Part shown: positions 7,614 to 17,300 of the stretch, piece after piece
Layout: each line of letters starts with the position of its first letter
Numbering within the stretch: position 1 is the stretch's first letter
Origin: Verrucomicrobiia bacterium
GTDB lineage: Bacteria; Verrucomicrobiota; Verrucomicrobiia; Limisphaerales; JAEYXS01
Length of the DNA stretch: 64,000 bases
Direction of reading: 5' to 3'
NCBI GenBank assembly: GCA_036405135.1
Contig: DASWYF010000033.1
Coordinates: 64,001-128,000, forward strand
Translations under genes and position numbers: made by a program
The notes under the pieces: generated by a model
What the model was told of the DNA's origin: nothing
What the model saw: only the letters and a program-made list of their open reading frames with translations
Database searches by the model: none

Positions 7614-10322
7614 TTACGCCTTCGCGATCAACTGGCGCAGCACATACGGCAGGATGCCGCCGTGCTGGTAGTAGTCGATCTCGATCGGGGTATCGATGCG
7701 GCAGCTCACGGGGACGTTCTCCACGGAGCCGTCTTTGCGCGTGATCTTGAGCGTGAGGTCTTGCTGCGGCTTCACGTCCGGGCTGAGGCCCACGACGTCG
7801 TAGGTCTCGCTACCGTCCAGCTTCAAGGTCTGTGCGGTGGTGCCTTCCTTGAATTGCAAGGGCAGCACGCCCATGCCGACGAGGTTGCTGCGATGGATGC
7901 GCTCGAAGCTCTGCGCCACCACGACTTTCACGCCGAGTAGGTTCGTGCCTTTCGCAGCCCAGTCGCGGCTGGAGCCGGTGCCGTATTCCTGACCAGCGAT
8001 GACGATGAGCGGGGTACCGCTGGCGATGTGTTTCACCGCGGCGTCATAGATGGACATCTTCTCACCCGTCGGTTGATAGATCGTGTTGCCGCCTTCTTCA
8101 CCACCGAGCATCAGGTTCTTGATACGGACGTTCGCGAACGTGCCGCGTGTCATGATGCGGTCATTACCACGGCGTGAGCCGTAGCTGTTGAAGTCCGCGA
8201 ATTCCACTTTGTTATCGCTCAAGAATTTGCCGGCAGGCGACGACTTCTTGATGGCACCTGCAGGGCTGATGTGATCCGTGGTGACAGAGTCACCGAAGAT
8301 GCCGAGGGCACGCGCGCCGGAGATCGACTTGATCGTGCCGGGTTGCAGGGAGAAGTCCGTGAAGAACGGCGGCTCCTGGATGTAGGTGGACTGGCGGTCC
8401 CATTCGTAAACGTTGCCCACGCTGGACGGGATCTCGTTCCACTTTGGATTCTGCGCGGCGAAATCTTTGTACAGCTTGCGGAAGACTTCCGGCTTAAGCG
8501 CGGACTTCATCGCGTCGCTGACTTCCGTGAGCGTCGGCCAGATGTCGGCGAGATAGACGGGTTCGCCGTCCTTGCCCTTGCCGATCGGCTCGCAGCTCAG
8601 GTCGATATCTACACGACCCGCGAGGGCGAACGCCACCACGAGCGGCGGCGACATGAGGAAGTTCGACTTGATGTTCTGATGCACGCGCGCTTCGAAGTTA
8701 CGATTGCCGGACAGCACGGAGGCCGTGACGAGATCGTTCTTCACGATGGCGTCTTCCACCGCTGCATCCAGCGGGCCGGAGTTACCGATGCACGTCGTGC
8801 AGCCGTAACCGACCGTGTTGAAGCGCAGCTTGTTCAGGTACGGTTGCAGCCCCGTCTTCTTGAGGTAATCCGTCACCACGCGTGATCCGGGGGCGAGGGA
8901 AGCCTTCACGGCAGGGTTCACCTTCAGACCTTTTTCCACGGCCTTCTTCGCGAGGAGACCGGCGGCGAGCATCACGCTCGGGTTCGAGGTGTTCGTGCAG
9001 CTCGTGATGGCCGCGATGAGCACGGAGCCGGTGCCGACGGTGGCTTTCTTCTTATCGGCCATCTCCAGCTTCACGGACTTGCTGAAATCTTTGCGCGTCT
9101 TGCCGAAACCGTTCTCGGTGACGGGGCGTTGGAACGCCTTGAAGAATTCGCGTTGCAGGTTGCCCAGCTCGATGCGGTCTTGCGGACGCTTCGGACCGGC
9201 GACGCTCGGCACCACGGTGCTGAGGTCCAACTCCACGACTTGCGAGTATTCCACATCGCCCTTGTTCGGGATGCCCCACAGGCCTTGCGCCTTGTAGTAG
9301 TTCTCATACGTAGCGCAATCCGCATCACTGCGGCCTGTGCCCTTGAGGTAATTCACGCACTCGGCATCGATCGGGAAGAAGCCCATCGTGGCGCCGTATT
9401 CCGGAGCCATGTTCGCGATCGTCGCACGATCGACGAGTGGCAACGCCGCGGCACCGGGGCCGAAGAATTCGACGAACTTGCCGACGACCTTCGCCTTGCG
9501 GAGCATTTGCGTAACAGTGAGAGCCACGTCCGTAGCAGTGACACCTTCGCGGATGGCACCCGTCAGATGCACGCCCACGACATCGGGCGTGAGGAAGTAA
9601 ACCGGCTGACCGAGCATACCAGCCTCAGCCTCGATACCACCGACACCCCAGCCGACGATGCCCAAACCATTGATCATGGTGGTGTGGGAATCCGTGCCCA
9701 CCAGCGTGTCCGGATAATAAACGCCTTCCGCGCTCAACACGCCCTTGGCGAGGTATTCGAGATTCACCTGATGCACGATGCCGATGCCCGGCGGCACGAC
9801 CTTGAAGGTATCAAACGCCTGCATGCCCCACTTCAGGAACTGGTAACGCTCGCGGTTACGGGAGAATTCCAGGTCGAGATTCTTCGCCATCGCCTCGGCG
9901 TTGCCGGAGAAGTCCACTTGCACCGAGTGATCCACCACGAGGTCCACGGGGACGAGCGGCTCGATTATCTTCGGGTTCTTGCCGATCTTCGCCACGGCGG
10001 TGCGCATGGCCGCGAGGTCCACGAGCAGCGGCACACCGGTGAAGTCTTGCAGCACGATACGCGCGACCACGAACGGGATCTCCGCCGTGCGGCTCTCGGT
10101 CGGCTTCCAGTTCGCCAGCTCTTTCACGTTCGCTTCCTGCACCTTGAGGCCATCGCAGTTACGCAGGACGGATTCGAGGACGATGCGGACGGAAACCGGC
10201 AGCTTGGAGATGGGGCCGACCCCGGCCTGTTCCAAGGCGGGCAGCGAGTAGAACTTGCCCTTTTTCCCGTTACCGAGTTCAAAAGTCTGGAGGGTATTGA
10301 AGAGATTATGCGGCGTGCTCAT
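7614..10322 (-). CDS. acnA: Aconitate hydratase AcnA
   Basis: The 902-residue protein has the full length of bacterial aconitase A, which interconverts citrate and isocitrate in the TCA cycle in the cytoplasm. The three [4Fe-4S] ligand cysteines are visible: one in [11 protein letters not shown] at about residue 441 and two in [10 protein letters not shown] at about 506 and 509. Other family blocks are [28 protein letters not shown], and [16 protein letters not shown] in the swivelling domain. The ATG start fits the usual N-terminus. It is monocistronic, with its own terminator. No iron-responsive or other regulatory element was recognised in the roughly 100-bp upstream gap. Confidence 0.98.
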   Translation of the reverse strand: MSTPHNLFNTLQTFELGNGKKGKFYSLPALEQAGVGPISKLPVSVRIVLESVLRNCDGLKVQEANVKELANWKPTESRTAEIPFVVARIVLQDFTGVPLLVDLAAMRTAVAKIGKNPKIIEPLVPVDLVVDHSVQVDFSGNAEAMAKNLDLEFSRNRERYQFLKWGMQAFDTFKVVPPGIGIVHQVNLEYLAKGVLSAEGVYYPDTLVGTDSHTTMINGLGIVGWGVGGIEAEAGMLGQPVYFLTPDVVGVHLTGAIREGVTATDVALTVTQMLRKAKVVGKFVEFFGPGAAALPLVDRATIANMAPEYGATMGFFPIDAECVNYLKGTGRSDADCATYENYYKAQGLWGIPNKGDVEYSQVVELDLSTVVPSVAGPKRPQDRIELGNLQREFFKAFQRPVTENGFGKTRKDFSKSVKLEMADKKKATVGTGSVLIAAITSCTNTSNPSVMLAAGLLAKKAVEKGLKVNPAVKASLAPGSRVVTDYLKKTGLQPYLNKLRFNTVGYGCTTCIGNSGPLDAAVEDAIVKNDLVTASVLSGNRNFEARVHQNIKSNFLMSPPLVVAFALAGRVDIDLSCEPIGKGKDGEPVYLADIWPTLTEVSDAMKSALKPEVFRKLYKDFAAQNPKWNEIPSSVGNVYEWDRQSTYIQEPPFFTDFSLQPGTIKSISGARALGIFGDSVTTDHISPAGAIKKSSPAGKFLSDNKVEFADFNSYGSRRGNDRIMTRGTFANVRIKNLMLGGEEGGNTIYQPTGEKMSIYDAAVKHIASGTPLIVIAGQEYGTGSSRDWAAKGTNLLGVKVVVAQSFERIHRSNLVGMGVLPLQFKEGTTAQTLKLDGSETYDVVGLSPDVKPQQDLTLKITRKDGSVENVPVSCRIDTPIEIDYYQHGGILPYVLRQLIAKA

Positions 10323-10426
10323 AAGGCGGTGATCATCAAATCGTAAAATCTAGTGCGCTAAAAATGGGGTTTTGGACGGGGGATGTCAATAAACGCGATG
10401 AAAACACCGCTGCTTCGGCATGGAAA

Positions 10427-11839
10427 CTAGAAACCCAAGGCTTTCCACCATGGTTTCATGATCTTGCTGATGACTTTCGCGTCTTTCTCGGTCGTCACCA
10501 GCCGGTCTGGATAGATCCAAACATCAAAATCCCCGTCCTCTGTGCCGCAATAGATGATCCAGTCGTGCTTGGTCTGGCATAGCTCCTTTTGGATAGTCGC
10601 CACGATCCAAGGCAAATCCCGGATAGCCTTGCGCGAAAGCAGGCTGAGCGTGCTGGAGCGGAACATGCCGTTATTGATGGGGAAATTGAAATCCTTCTCG
10701 TTCTTAAACTTCTCACCCAGGGCCTTTTCCAGACGAGTAAGCAACCAGTCACGTTCGCTCCACATCATGGCCTCATTCAGATCTTCGGGCCGCAGGCCAT
10801 ATGCTTCCTGACCATTGTAGCGGAGGAACTCTGATTCGGTCACCGTTTCCATTTTAGCAGATGGAGAACTCTTGGGTTTAGGAAGCAGAAAATCTTCATC
10901 CCATGACCTCAATGATTGCAACAATTTCTCTTTTTGCTCCGGATCGGCTGACGTTTTTTCAGCCAAGCGAAACTCCCGTAATCCTTCATTCTTGGCGGCC
11001 AGCAGGTTGCTGACCTTGGGACAGTTGAAAGCCAGCGACCTAAGCCGGAGATGAACAGGTAATTCAGCTGCATCTAAAGCCTCATCAGTCCAGAGTTCTA
11101 AATGTGTAAGCTGTGCGCAGGAATGTAATGGATGCAGCTTCGAAAAACTTCCTTTCAGGAATACATTCTCAAGCTTTGGAAAATTTCCGATGCAGTCTAA
11201 TTTGGTCAAGTTGGCGGCACGAAGGTTGACCAACTGAGGCATGGCAGGCATCCCCTCCAGCGTGATGTCGCCTGAGCCATTGATCTTGAGCGTGACTAGG
11301 GCATTCAATGGTCCGCTATGGGACATGTGAGCCATTTGCGAGGGAGAGAGTTCCAGAGCCTTCAGCCGGGGCAGCGTTCCCAAGAATTTCAAATCCTCCG
11401 CTGGATTCCCACGCAGATCGAGGAATTCCAAGGCTTTCAATCCGCCCAACACGTTTAAGTTGGTGAGTTCGTTGCTGGCGAGATACAGCTTCCGCAACTT
11501 GGTCAATGAGGCTAAAGGAGCGATATCCCCCGTTGGATGCCCAGATAGCACCAATGTCTCCAGACCGGTCAGTAACGCCAAGGGGGACAGATCGGCAAGC
11601 TCATCCCTTTGAAAGCTGATCCATGTCTTCTTTTCCAGTTCCGACCAGGCCAGTTCCAATTCTTTCTCACTCAATTTGGCGAGGATACCATTGGCAGTCT
11701 GGGGAGTGGCTTCCCACAAAGTATCCAAATGCTTTGACAGAGCTCCAGTAGCCGAACCCAACATCTTCACCAGCGTATAGGCTGTCTGAGAGGCGAGGTT
11801 TTGGCTTCGACAAAGGTTGATGAAACTAGCTTGGCTCAT
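10427..11839 (-). CDS. Leucine-rich repeat protein with unknown C-terminal domain
   Basis: The 470-residue protein has a helical N-terminus of about 75 residues, then leucine-rich repeats from about 80 to 290 (LTGLETLVLSGHPTGDIAPL, LKALEFLDLRGNPAEDLKFL). After a Ser/Lys/Pro linker (KPKSSPSAK) a separate domain of about 140 residues ends with CGTEDGDFDVWIYPDRL. No signal peptide is seen, so it is probably cytoplasmic. The repeats suggest protein binding; the C-terminal domain is not one I recognise. Its last codons (LGF, stop) overlap a GTTTCTAGTTTCC motif like those in the U32 gene, so the very C-terminus may have been remodelled by such a repeat. Confidence 0.8.
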   Translation of the reverse strand: MSQASFINLCRSQNLASQTAYTLVKMLGSATGALSKHLDTLWEATPQTANGILAKLSEKELELAWSELEKKTWISFQRDELADLSPLALLTGLETLVLSGHPTGDIAPLASLTKLRKLYLASNELTNLNVLGGLKALEFLDLRGNPAEDLKFLGTLPRLKALELSPSQMAHMSHSGPLNALVTLKINGSGDITLEGMPAMPQLVNLRAANLTKLDCIGNFPKLENVFLKGSFSKLHPLHSCAQLTHLELWTDEALDAAELPVHLRLRSLAFNCPKVSNLLAAKNEGLREFRLAEKTSADPEQKEKLLQSLRSWDEDFLLPKPKSSPSAKMETVTESEFLRYNGQEAYGLRPEDLNEAMMWSERDWLLTRLEKALGEKFKNEKDFNFPINNGMFRSSTLSLLSRKAIRDLPWIVATIQKELCQTKHDWIIYCGTEDGDFDVWIYPDRLVTTEKDAKVISKIMKPWWKALGF

Positions 11840-11954
11840 GCTCCGGTTGGATTCGCTGCATTTATGATGCTTGGTGTATTTCGTGTCCAGCGCTGACTCT
11901 TAGTAAAACTCCCGCTTGCCCGCCTCGCCGTTTCTCCCGTAGCTTTTCGCCATC

Positions 11955-13064
11955 ATGGATGCCACGGAGGCGTATATCGCGTTAAACATGATTGAGGGTG
12001 TCGGCCCGGTGAGGGTGCGGCAGTTGCTGGACTATTTCGGCGATGCCCCATCTATCTTGAAAGCGGGCAAGGACCAGCTCATGCGCGTGAACGGCATCGG
12101 GCCGGAGATCGCCAATAGCATCGCCTCATGGGAAAGCGATGTGGACCTTAGCGGTGAACTGCGGCGCATCCAGGAATACGGCTGCCATGTGGTGACGAAG
12201 GAAGACGCCGTGTATCCCGCCCACCTCCGCGAGATCTACGATCCGCCGATTGTCTTGTATGTGAAGGGTAAGTTGCTGGAGAAGGATAAGCATTCCGTGG
12301 CCATCGTCGGTTCCCGCATGACCACGAATTACGGCACTGAGACCGCCCGGAAGTTTGGTTACCAGCTTGCCTATGTAGGTGTGACCGTGGTGAGCGGCGG
12401 CGCTCGCGGCATCGATACCAGCGCGCATCAAGGCGCCTTGAACGCCAAGGGCCGGACCATCGCGGTGCTGGGCACGGGCATCAATATCGTTTTCCCCACC
12501 GAGAATGTGCAGTTGTTCGAACGCATCTCTGAAACTGGCGCGGTCATCACGCAATTTCCCTTCAATCGTCCGGCGGACAAGCAGACGTTTCCCATCCGCA
12601 ACCGCATCGTGGCCGGGATGACCTTGGGCACCATCGTGGTGGAGGCGAATCTGGCCAGCGGCGCACTCATCACCGCACGCATGGCCGTGGATGCCGGGCG
12701 ACAGGTCTTCGCCGTGCCAGGTCGCATCGATTCTCCGCGCAGCAAGGGCTGTCACGAGCTCATCAAGAAAGGCGCGAAACTCTGCGAAGGCGCAGAAGAT
12801 GTGCTGAGCGAGTTCGAGTATCTTTTCCCGACGACGAACAAGCCGCCTTCCTTGGCGGAAGGCGGTGAACTGCCCGCTCTGGAACTCTCCACGAACGAAG
12901 CCAAAGTGCTGGACGCCTTCAATAAAGGCTCAGAGACGAGCATGGATGAGATCATCCGGGGCAGTGGATTACCTACATCGGCTGTAGGCGCGACTCTCTT
13001 CGGGCTGGAGATGAAGAAGATCGTGAAACGGTTACCGGGGAATCTGTTTACTCGGCAGCGTTAG
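11955..13064 (+). CDS. dprA: DNA-processing protein DprA
   Basis: The 369-residue protein has the three parts of long DprA proteins: an N-terminal helix-hairpin-helix/SAM-like region (MIEGVGPVRVRQLL, VNGIGPEIA), the Rossmann-like core (VAIVGSRMTTNYG, VVSGGARGIDTSAHQGAL, FPIRNRIVAGM, SGALITARMA) and a C-terminal winged helix (about 310-365). DprA binds incoming single-stranded DNA and loads RecA during natural transformation. With pilin-like genes elsewhere in the window this fits a competent organism, although no com genes are here. The gene converges on and overlaps the Sco-like gene by 17 bp. Confidence 0.97.
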   Translation: MDATEAYIALNMIEGVGPVRVRQLLDYFGDAPSILKAGKDQLMRVNGIGPEIANSIASWESDVDLSGELRRIQEYGCHVVTKEDAVYPAHLREIYDPPIVLYVKGKLLEKDKHSVAIVGSRMTTNYGTETARKFGYQLAYVGVTVVSGGARGIDTSAHQGALNAKGRTIAVLGTGINIVFPTENVQLFERISETGAVITQFPFNRPADKQTFPIRNRIVAGMTLGTIVVEANLASGALITARMAVDAGRQVFAVPGRIDSPRSKGCHELIKKGAKLCEGAEDVLSEFEYLFPTTNKPPSLAEGGELPALELSTNEAKVLDAFNKGSETSMDEIIRGSGLPTSAVGATLFGLEMKKIVKRLPGNLFTRQR

Positions 13065-14076
13065 GCGGGATCGGCACCGGCGGAGCTTCACCCGTCGCAG
13101 GCACCAGTGCCGCTTCTTTCAATTTCGCCACAAGTTCATCCACCTTCCACTCGTTGCCGATGAAGATCGAGTAAACTCGGCCGCGCGTATCGATGACCAC
13201 GGTGCGCATGTTGTGATTGAAGTTAAAGGTGCCGTCCTCGCGGCTGAAGACCATGCCAAAGCGCTCGCCGATGTCATCGATCTCGATCAACGCACCCGTG
13301 AGGAAGCTCCACTTCTCCGGTTTGTAATGCGTGCGCTGCGCGTAGGCGCGCAAGACTTCTGGCGTATCCATCTGCACATCGAAGGAGAGACTGAGCAGGT
13401 GCCAGTTCTTCGGAGCTGTCGTGTCCTCTTCGAGCTTCTGATAGGCGCGCTTGAAGTTATCCGTGAGGCGCGGACAGAAGTTCGGGAACGGACAGCGCGT
13501 GAACATAAAAGTCAACGCCACCGCCTTGCCGCGAAATTCATCCGTGCGGACGCCTTTGCCGAACTCATTGATGAAAGGATAGTCAGGCAGTTTATCGCCC
13601 AGTTTTAACACATCCACATTCCGCACCAAGCGGGTGGTGGGTGGCGGGACGGGTGGCGTGTTCGTATGGCCCAATACCTGAACCTGATCGATCCAGCCAT
13701 CGTCATGCGTCACCAGCATGCGGAAGGAGATGGTGTCACCCACCGCGACACCTGCGAGATCATTGGTGCTCTTGACGCTCAGAGGCATGGTCATCGCCTC
13801 CATGTAACCAGGTATCTCCTCATGGCGGATGACCGCTGTGGTCCCGTTCGGACGAAGCTGCTGCACCACGCCCTTTACCTCAAAAATATTGGTGGCACCA
13901 GGAAGCGGGTCTTTGACCCTCGCAACCGTGGGTTTGGCAATCGTTGGCTTAGTCGGTGCAGGCGGAGCGGTCACGGCTGGCACGGTTGGCGGCGGCGGGT
14001 CACAAGCAGTGACAAAGAGCGCAACTGCCACAAAGGCAGTCACGTAAGCAAATCGATGAACCATATCCAAACGCAT
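13048..14076 (-). CDS. CusF-like/Sco fusion lipoprotein (copper handling)
   Basis: The 342-residue lipoprotein has a signal sequence ending LFVTAC, a Pro/Thr-rich spacer, a CusF-like copper-binding domain (about 65-135: VKGVVQQL, then HEEIPGYMEAMTMPLSV with the His and Met residues expected for Cu(I)) and a Sco1/SenC thioredoxin-like domain (about 155-325). Sco proteins deliver copper to the CuA site of cytochrome c oxidase or keep its thiols reduced. The usual CXXXC is replaced by C-X5-C (RCPFPNFCP), while the downstream His (NFNHNMRTVVID) is present. I chose the ATG at 14076 because 29 codons further upstream would precede the signal peptide. No oxidase genes are in the window. Confidence 0.88.
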   Translation of the reverse strand: MRLDMVHRFAYVTAFVAVALFVTACDPPPPTVPAVTAPPAPTKPTIAKPTVARVKDPLPGATNIFEVKGVVQQLRPNGTTAVIRHEEIPGYMEAMTMPLSVKSTNDLAGVAVGDTISFRMLVTHDDGWIDQVQVLGHTNTPPVPPPTTRLVRNVDVLKLGDKLPDYPFINEFGKGVRTDEFRGKAVALTFMFTRCPFPNFCPRLTDNFKRAYQKLEEDTTAPKNWHLLSLSFDVQMDTPEVLRAYAQRTHYKPEKWSFLTGALIEIDDIGERFGMVFSREDGTFNFNHNMRTVVIDTRGRVYSIFIGNEWKVDELVAKLKEAALVPATGEAPPVPIPPNAAE

Positions 14077-14307
14077 GATGGACCTATTATAAGATCGTTT
14101 CTCCTGCCGCACAATAACGGGCGCAAACCACCTCGTTGCTAAGGTTTCCCGCCCGCGTCTCATATTACTAGACGTGTCTTACCCGCTTTATACTCAAAAA
14201 TCTTTGGCTGAATGTGCCGTCAGGTGCCTTCGTCAGTCTTTTCCTCATTGAATCGGAATGCCTTTATGGCTTTGCTAGGTTTACCCAAACAGCCCGTGAA
14301 TTTGTTT

Positions 14308-17300
14308 ATGCATCAGCGCATCCTTGCCATCACGTTCAGCCTGCTCGGCGCCGTCATCGCCCACGCCCAGCAACCGGCGAAGCTGGACCTCAAACCCGGC
14401 GAGCACATCGCCATCATCGGCAACTCCCTGCCGGACCGCATGCAGCACAGCGGCTACTTCGAGGCGCTCATCCAGGCCAAGTATCCCAAACACGAACTGG
14501 TGGTGCGCAATCTCGGTTTCGCCGGTGATGAAGTGATGAAGCGCAGTCGCTCGGAGAATTTCGGCTCGCCCGATGAATGGCTCACCAAAGTGCAGGCGGA
14601 TGTCATCTTCGCATACTTCGGCTTCAACGAATCGTTCAAAGGCTACGGCGGCATCGAGCAGTTCAAGGCCGAGCTGGGCCTGTTCCTGAAAGAGACGAAG
14701 GCGAAGAATTATTCCGGCAAAGGCGCACCGCGCATCGTCCTCTTCTCGCCGATCGCCAATGAGAAGCATCGTGATGCCAATTTCCCTGACCCGACGGCGA
14801 ATAACACGAATCTGGAGAACTACACCGCTGCCATGGCCGAGGTGGCCAAGGCGAATGATGTGCAATTCGTGGATCTCTTCCGCCCGTCACAGCAACTTTA
14901 CGCCGCGCAGAAAGGTCAATCACTCACGGTAAACGGCCTCCATCTCACGGAAGAAGGTGACAAAGTGCTCGCGCCCGTGATGTTCCAAAGCGTGTTCGGC
15001 GAGAAAGCTCCCGGCGGCAATCTGGAAAAACTGCGAGGAGCCATCAATGACAAGAACACCGAATGGCACGCGCGCTATCGCACGGTGGATGGTTACAACG
15101 TCTATGGCGGCCGCTCGAAGCTAAGCTACGAATCTCCCAAGGGCGCGGCGAAGATCTCTAACTACGATGTGATGCAGCAGGAGATGGCGCAGCGCGATGT
15201 GTTGACGGCGAATCGCGACAAACGCGTCTGGTCCGTGGCCCAAGGCGGTGATCTCAAAGTGGATGATTCAAATCTGCCTGCGGTGACCGAAGTGAAATCC
15301 AACAAGCCCGGCGCGAATGCCGACGGCTCGCATAAGTTCCTCGGTGCAGAAGAAGCCATCGCGGCCATGAAGGTTCACTCCAGCATGAAGGTGAATCTCT
15401 TCGCCAGCGAGGAGCAGTTCCCGGAACTGGTCTACCCCGTGCAGATGAATTGGGACACGAAAGGTCGTCTCTGGGTCGCCGCGTGGCTGAACTATCCCGA
15501 ACGCACACCGACCTCGAAGAAGGGCGATAGTCTCCTGATCTTTGAAGACACGAACGGTGATGGCAAAGCGGACAAGTGCACGACCTTTCTCGAAGGTCTG
15601 AATTGCCCGACTGGTTTCCAGTTCTATCAGGATGGCGTGTTGCTCATGCAGGCGCCGGACCTGTGGTTCGTGCGGGATACGAATGGCGATGGCAAGGCGG
15701 ACACGATGCAGCGCGTGCTGATGGGCATGGATTCGGCTGACTCGCATCATACCGCAAACGCCATCTGCTATGAACCGGGCGGTGCGATCTACTTGAGCGA
15801 TGGCGTGTTCCATCGTTCCCAAGTCGAGACGGCCAATGGCGTGGTGCGTAACAACGATGGCGCGATCTACCGCTACGAGCCGCGCACGGGCAAGTTCGAG
15901 ACGTATGTTTCCTACGGCTTCGCGAATCCGCACGGTCGCGTCTTCGATTACTGGGGCAATGACTTCATCACGGATGCCACGGGTAACAACACTTACTTCG
16001 GCCCGGCGTTCAGCGGTCGTATCGATTATCCCGCCAAGCATGCGAGCATGAAACAGTTCTGGGATCGTCCTTCACGTCCTTGCCCCGGCACTGGCATCCT
16101 CTCCAGCCGCCATTTCCCGGAAGAGTTTCAGAATAATTTCCTGAATCTGAACGTGATCGGCTTCCAAGGTATTTACCGCGTGAAGGTGGATCAGGACGGC
16201 TCTGGTCTGAAGGGGCAGACGCTTGAGCACCTGATCTTCTCGGAAGATCCGAATTTCCGTCCCTCCGATGTCCGCGTGGGGCCGGATGGCGCGCTTTATT
16301 TCACGGACTGGCACATCCCGCTCATCGGCCACATGCAGCATCACTTGCGCGATCCGAATCGTGGCAGCTCACGCGGTCGCATCTATCGCATCACGTATGA
16401 GGGCCGTCCGCTGCTGAAGCCTGCGAAGATCGATGGTCAATCCATCGAGAAACTCCTCGATCTCTTGAAGGAACCCGAGAACGGCACGCGTGAACTCGCG
16501 AAGATCGAACTCAGCAAGCACGACAGCGCAAAGGTCGTCGCAGCGGTGAAGAAGTGGGCGGCAGCCTTGGATAAGAAAGATCCCGCTTATGAGCATCACA
16601 TGATGGAAGCACTCTGGGTGCATCAGTGGCACAACATTGTGAACGTGGACTTGCTCAAGCGCATGCTCCGCTCACCTGAAGCGAATGCCCGCGCCGCCGC
16701 TACACGCGTGCTCTGCTACTGGCGCGATCGCGTGTCCGATGTGCTGCCGCTCCTCGCAGTGCAGGCAGCGGATGAAAGCCCACGCGTCCGCCTCGAGGCC
16801 GTTCGCGCGGCCAGCTTCTTTGAGAATGCTCAAGCCGCCGATGTCGCACTCGCCTCGCTTAAGCAGCAACCCACGGATTATTATCTGGATTACACGCTGG
16901 GCGAGACGATGAAGCAGTTGGAGAAATACTGGCGCAAGACGATAGCCGATGGCAAACCCATCGCCGCGGATAATGCCCAAGGAATCAACTACCTCCTACG
17001 CTTCCTCACATCCGGCGAGTTGCAGAAACTACCGCGCACATCAGGTGTGCTGGAAGCGATCCTCACACGCCCCGGCATCAGCGATGCAGACCGTGCATTG
17101 GCTCTCGATGAGCTGGCTCAACAACGCAAGACGGACAAAGCCACGCTGCTGATCAATCTGCTCGATAGTAATCAGAAGGACCGCACGGCGTCGGGCAATC
17201 TGGCTCGCTTGCTCGCGTGGCAAGCTCCGGCGGAATTGAAAGCGCAACGTGCGCGGCTGGCCATGCTGACCAGCTCCAATGTGCCGGATGTGCGCTCCGC

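Noticed and set aside
9129-10346. 405-codon plus-strand frame
   Set aside because: Exactly antisense to acnA, whose identity is certain; long shadow frames are expected in G+C-rich genes.
15268-16041. 257-codon minus-strand frame
   Set aside because: Antisense to the propeller domain of the giant exported protein.
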